Of a stretch of 41,003 nucleotides of DNA, positions 40,761 to 41,003 are shown one piece after another. The stretch spans positions 1 through 41,003 of the forward strand of contig JAMDEF010000173.1 in NCBI GenBank assembly GCA_023488305.1, in the 5' to 3' direction. The position numbers and the translations under genes are program-made. Source of the DNA: Gammaproteobacteria bacterium (GTDB lineage: Bacteria; Pseudomonadota; Gammaproteobacteria; Nitrosococcales; Methylophagaceae). The notes beneath the pieces are model-generated. The model was not told where the DNA came from. It worked only from the letters and a program-made list of their open reading frames with translations, and searched no databases. How positions within the stretch are numbered: the stretch's first letter is position 1; each line of letters starts with the position of its first letter.

Positions 40761-41003
40761 TGAATGAAAAATCTAATGTATTGCCAGTTGAGTTATCAGA
40801 TAGCCAAAAAAATAATATTCTTTCTACCCCCCCTGCAAATGATCCAATATTTGTTGAAGACAAATTATTTAAATTTCGTGTTGCTATTAGTAGAGAGGTT
40901 GCAAGATCATATTGGAATGCAAACCTCCGACAAAAACGATTGCTTACATTGGCAATTAGCCGTATTGATTATTCCAAGAAGGCGCCCAATTTAGTAAAAT
41001 GGA
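40760..41003 (+). CDS. Putative replication initiator (Rep_3-like), 3'-truncated by the window edge
   Basis: ATG at 40760 overlaps the alpA stop (TAATG); open to the window end: MNEKSNVLPVELSDSQKNNILSTPPANDPIFVEDKLFKFRVAISREVARSYWNANLRQKRLLTLAISRIDYSKKAPNLVKW. The segment ...NLRQKRLLTLAISRID resembles Rep_3-family N-termini. Not in the ORF track because there is no stop. Confidence 0.5.
   Translation, partial: MNEKSNVLPVELSDSQKNNILSTPPANDPIFVEDKLFKFRVAISREVARSYWNANLRQKRLLTLAISRIDYSKKAPNLVKW

Larger units (their letters stand above)
39024..41003. mobile_element. Left end of a tRNA-Cys-associated integrative element (int - alpA - rep-like), right end not in window
   Basis: P4-type integrase directly downstream of an intact tRNA-Cys, followed by an AlpA-like regulator and a rep-like ORF that runs off the window. 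Confidence 0.78.

Noticed and set aside
40764-40994. 76-aa ORF at the right end from the ORF track
   Set aside because: Out of frame with the better-supported ORF starting at 40760 in a TAATG overlap with alpA; low-complexity, unrecognisable product.
1-41003. CRISPR arrays, rRNA genes, IS elements
   Set aside because: No regularly spaced repeats, rRNA-like sequence or transposase-like ORFs seen on reading the window.

Overview
The first ~39 kb of this window is gammaproteobacterial chromosomal backbone (product mix suggests a marine or halophilic lineage; a Methylophaga-like host is only a guess). The last ~2 kb is the left edge of an integrated element. Backbone content: a 5'-truncated chemoreceptor gene; a YaiI/DUF188 gene; a six-gene Mrp-type Na+/H+ antiporter cluster with fused MrpA/B; a membrane-anchored c-type cytochrome; a complete rnfABCDGE operon running into nth, DUF1841 and a zinc-type oxidoreductase; a DAHP synthase; nhaD; a low-MW phosphatase; a fructosamine kinase; rpiA; a peroxiredoxin; a Gfo/Idh/MocA oxidoreductase; two more chemoreceptors; a tightly packed five-gene minus-strand cluster (retropepsin-like lipoprotein, 7TM protein with cysteine-less transglutaminase-like domain, ATP-grasp ligase-like protein, SIMPL protein, PA0069-type radical SAM protein); cmoM; mfd; uvrC; pgsA; tRNA-Gly(GCC); and tRNA-Cys(GCA). 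Right after tRNA-Cys lies a P4-type tyrosine integrase, an AlpA-like regulator, and an ORF truncated by the window end that resembles a Rep_3-type replication initiator. This int-alpA-rep order suggests a phage-satellite/PICI-like or other integrative element continuing off the right edge. The two best leads for something under-described are this element and the extended retropepsin/7TM/ATP-grasp cluster. No CRISPR array, rRNA or IS element was seen. All family calls are from motif and sequence recognition, with no database search.
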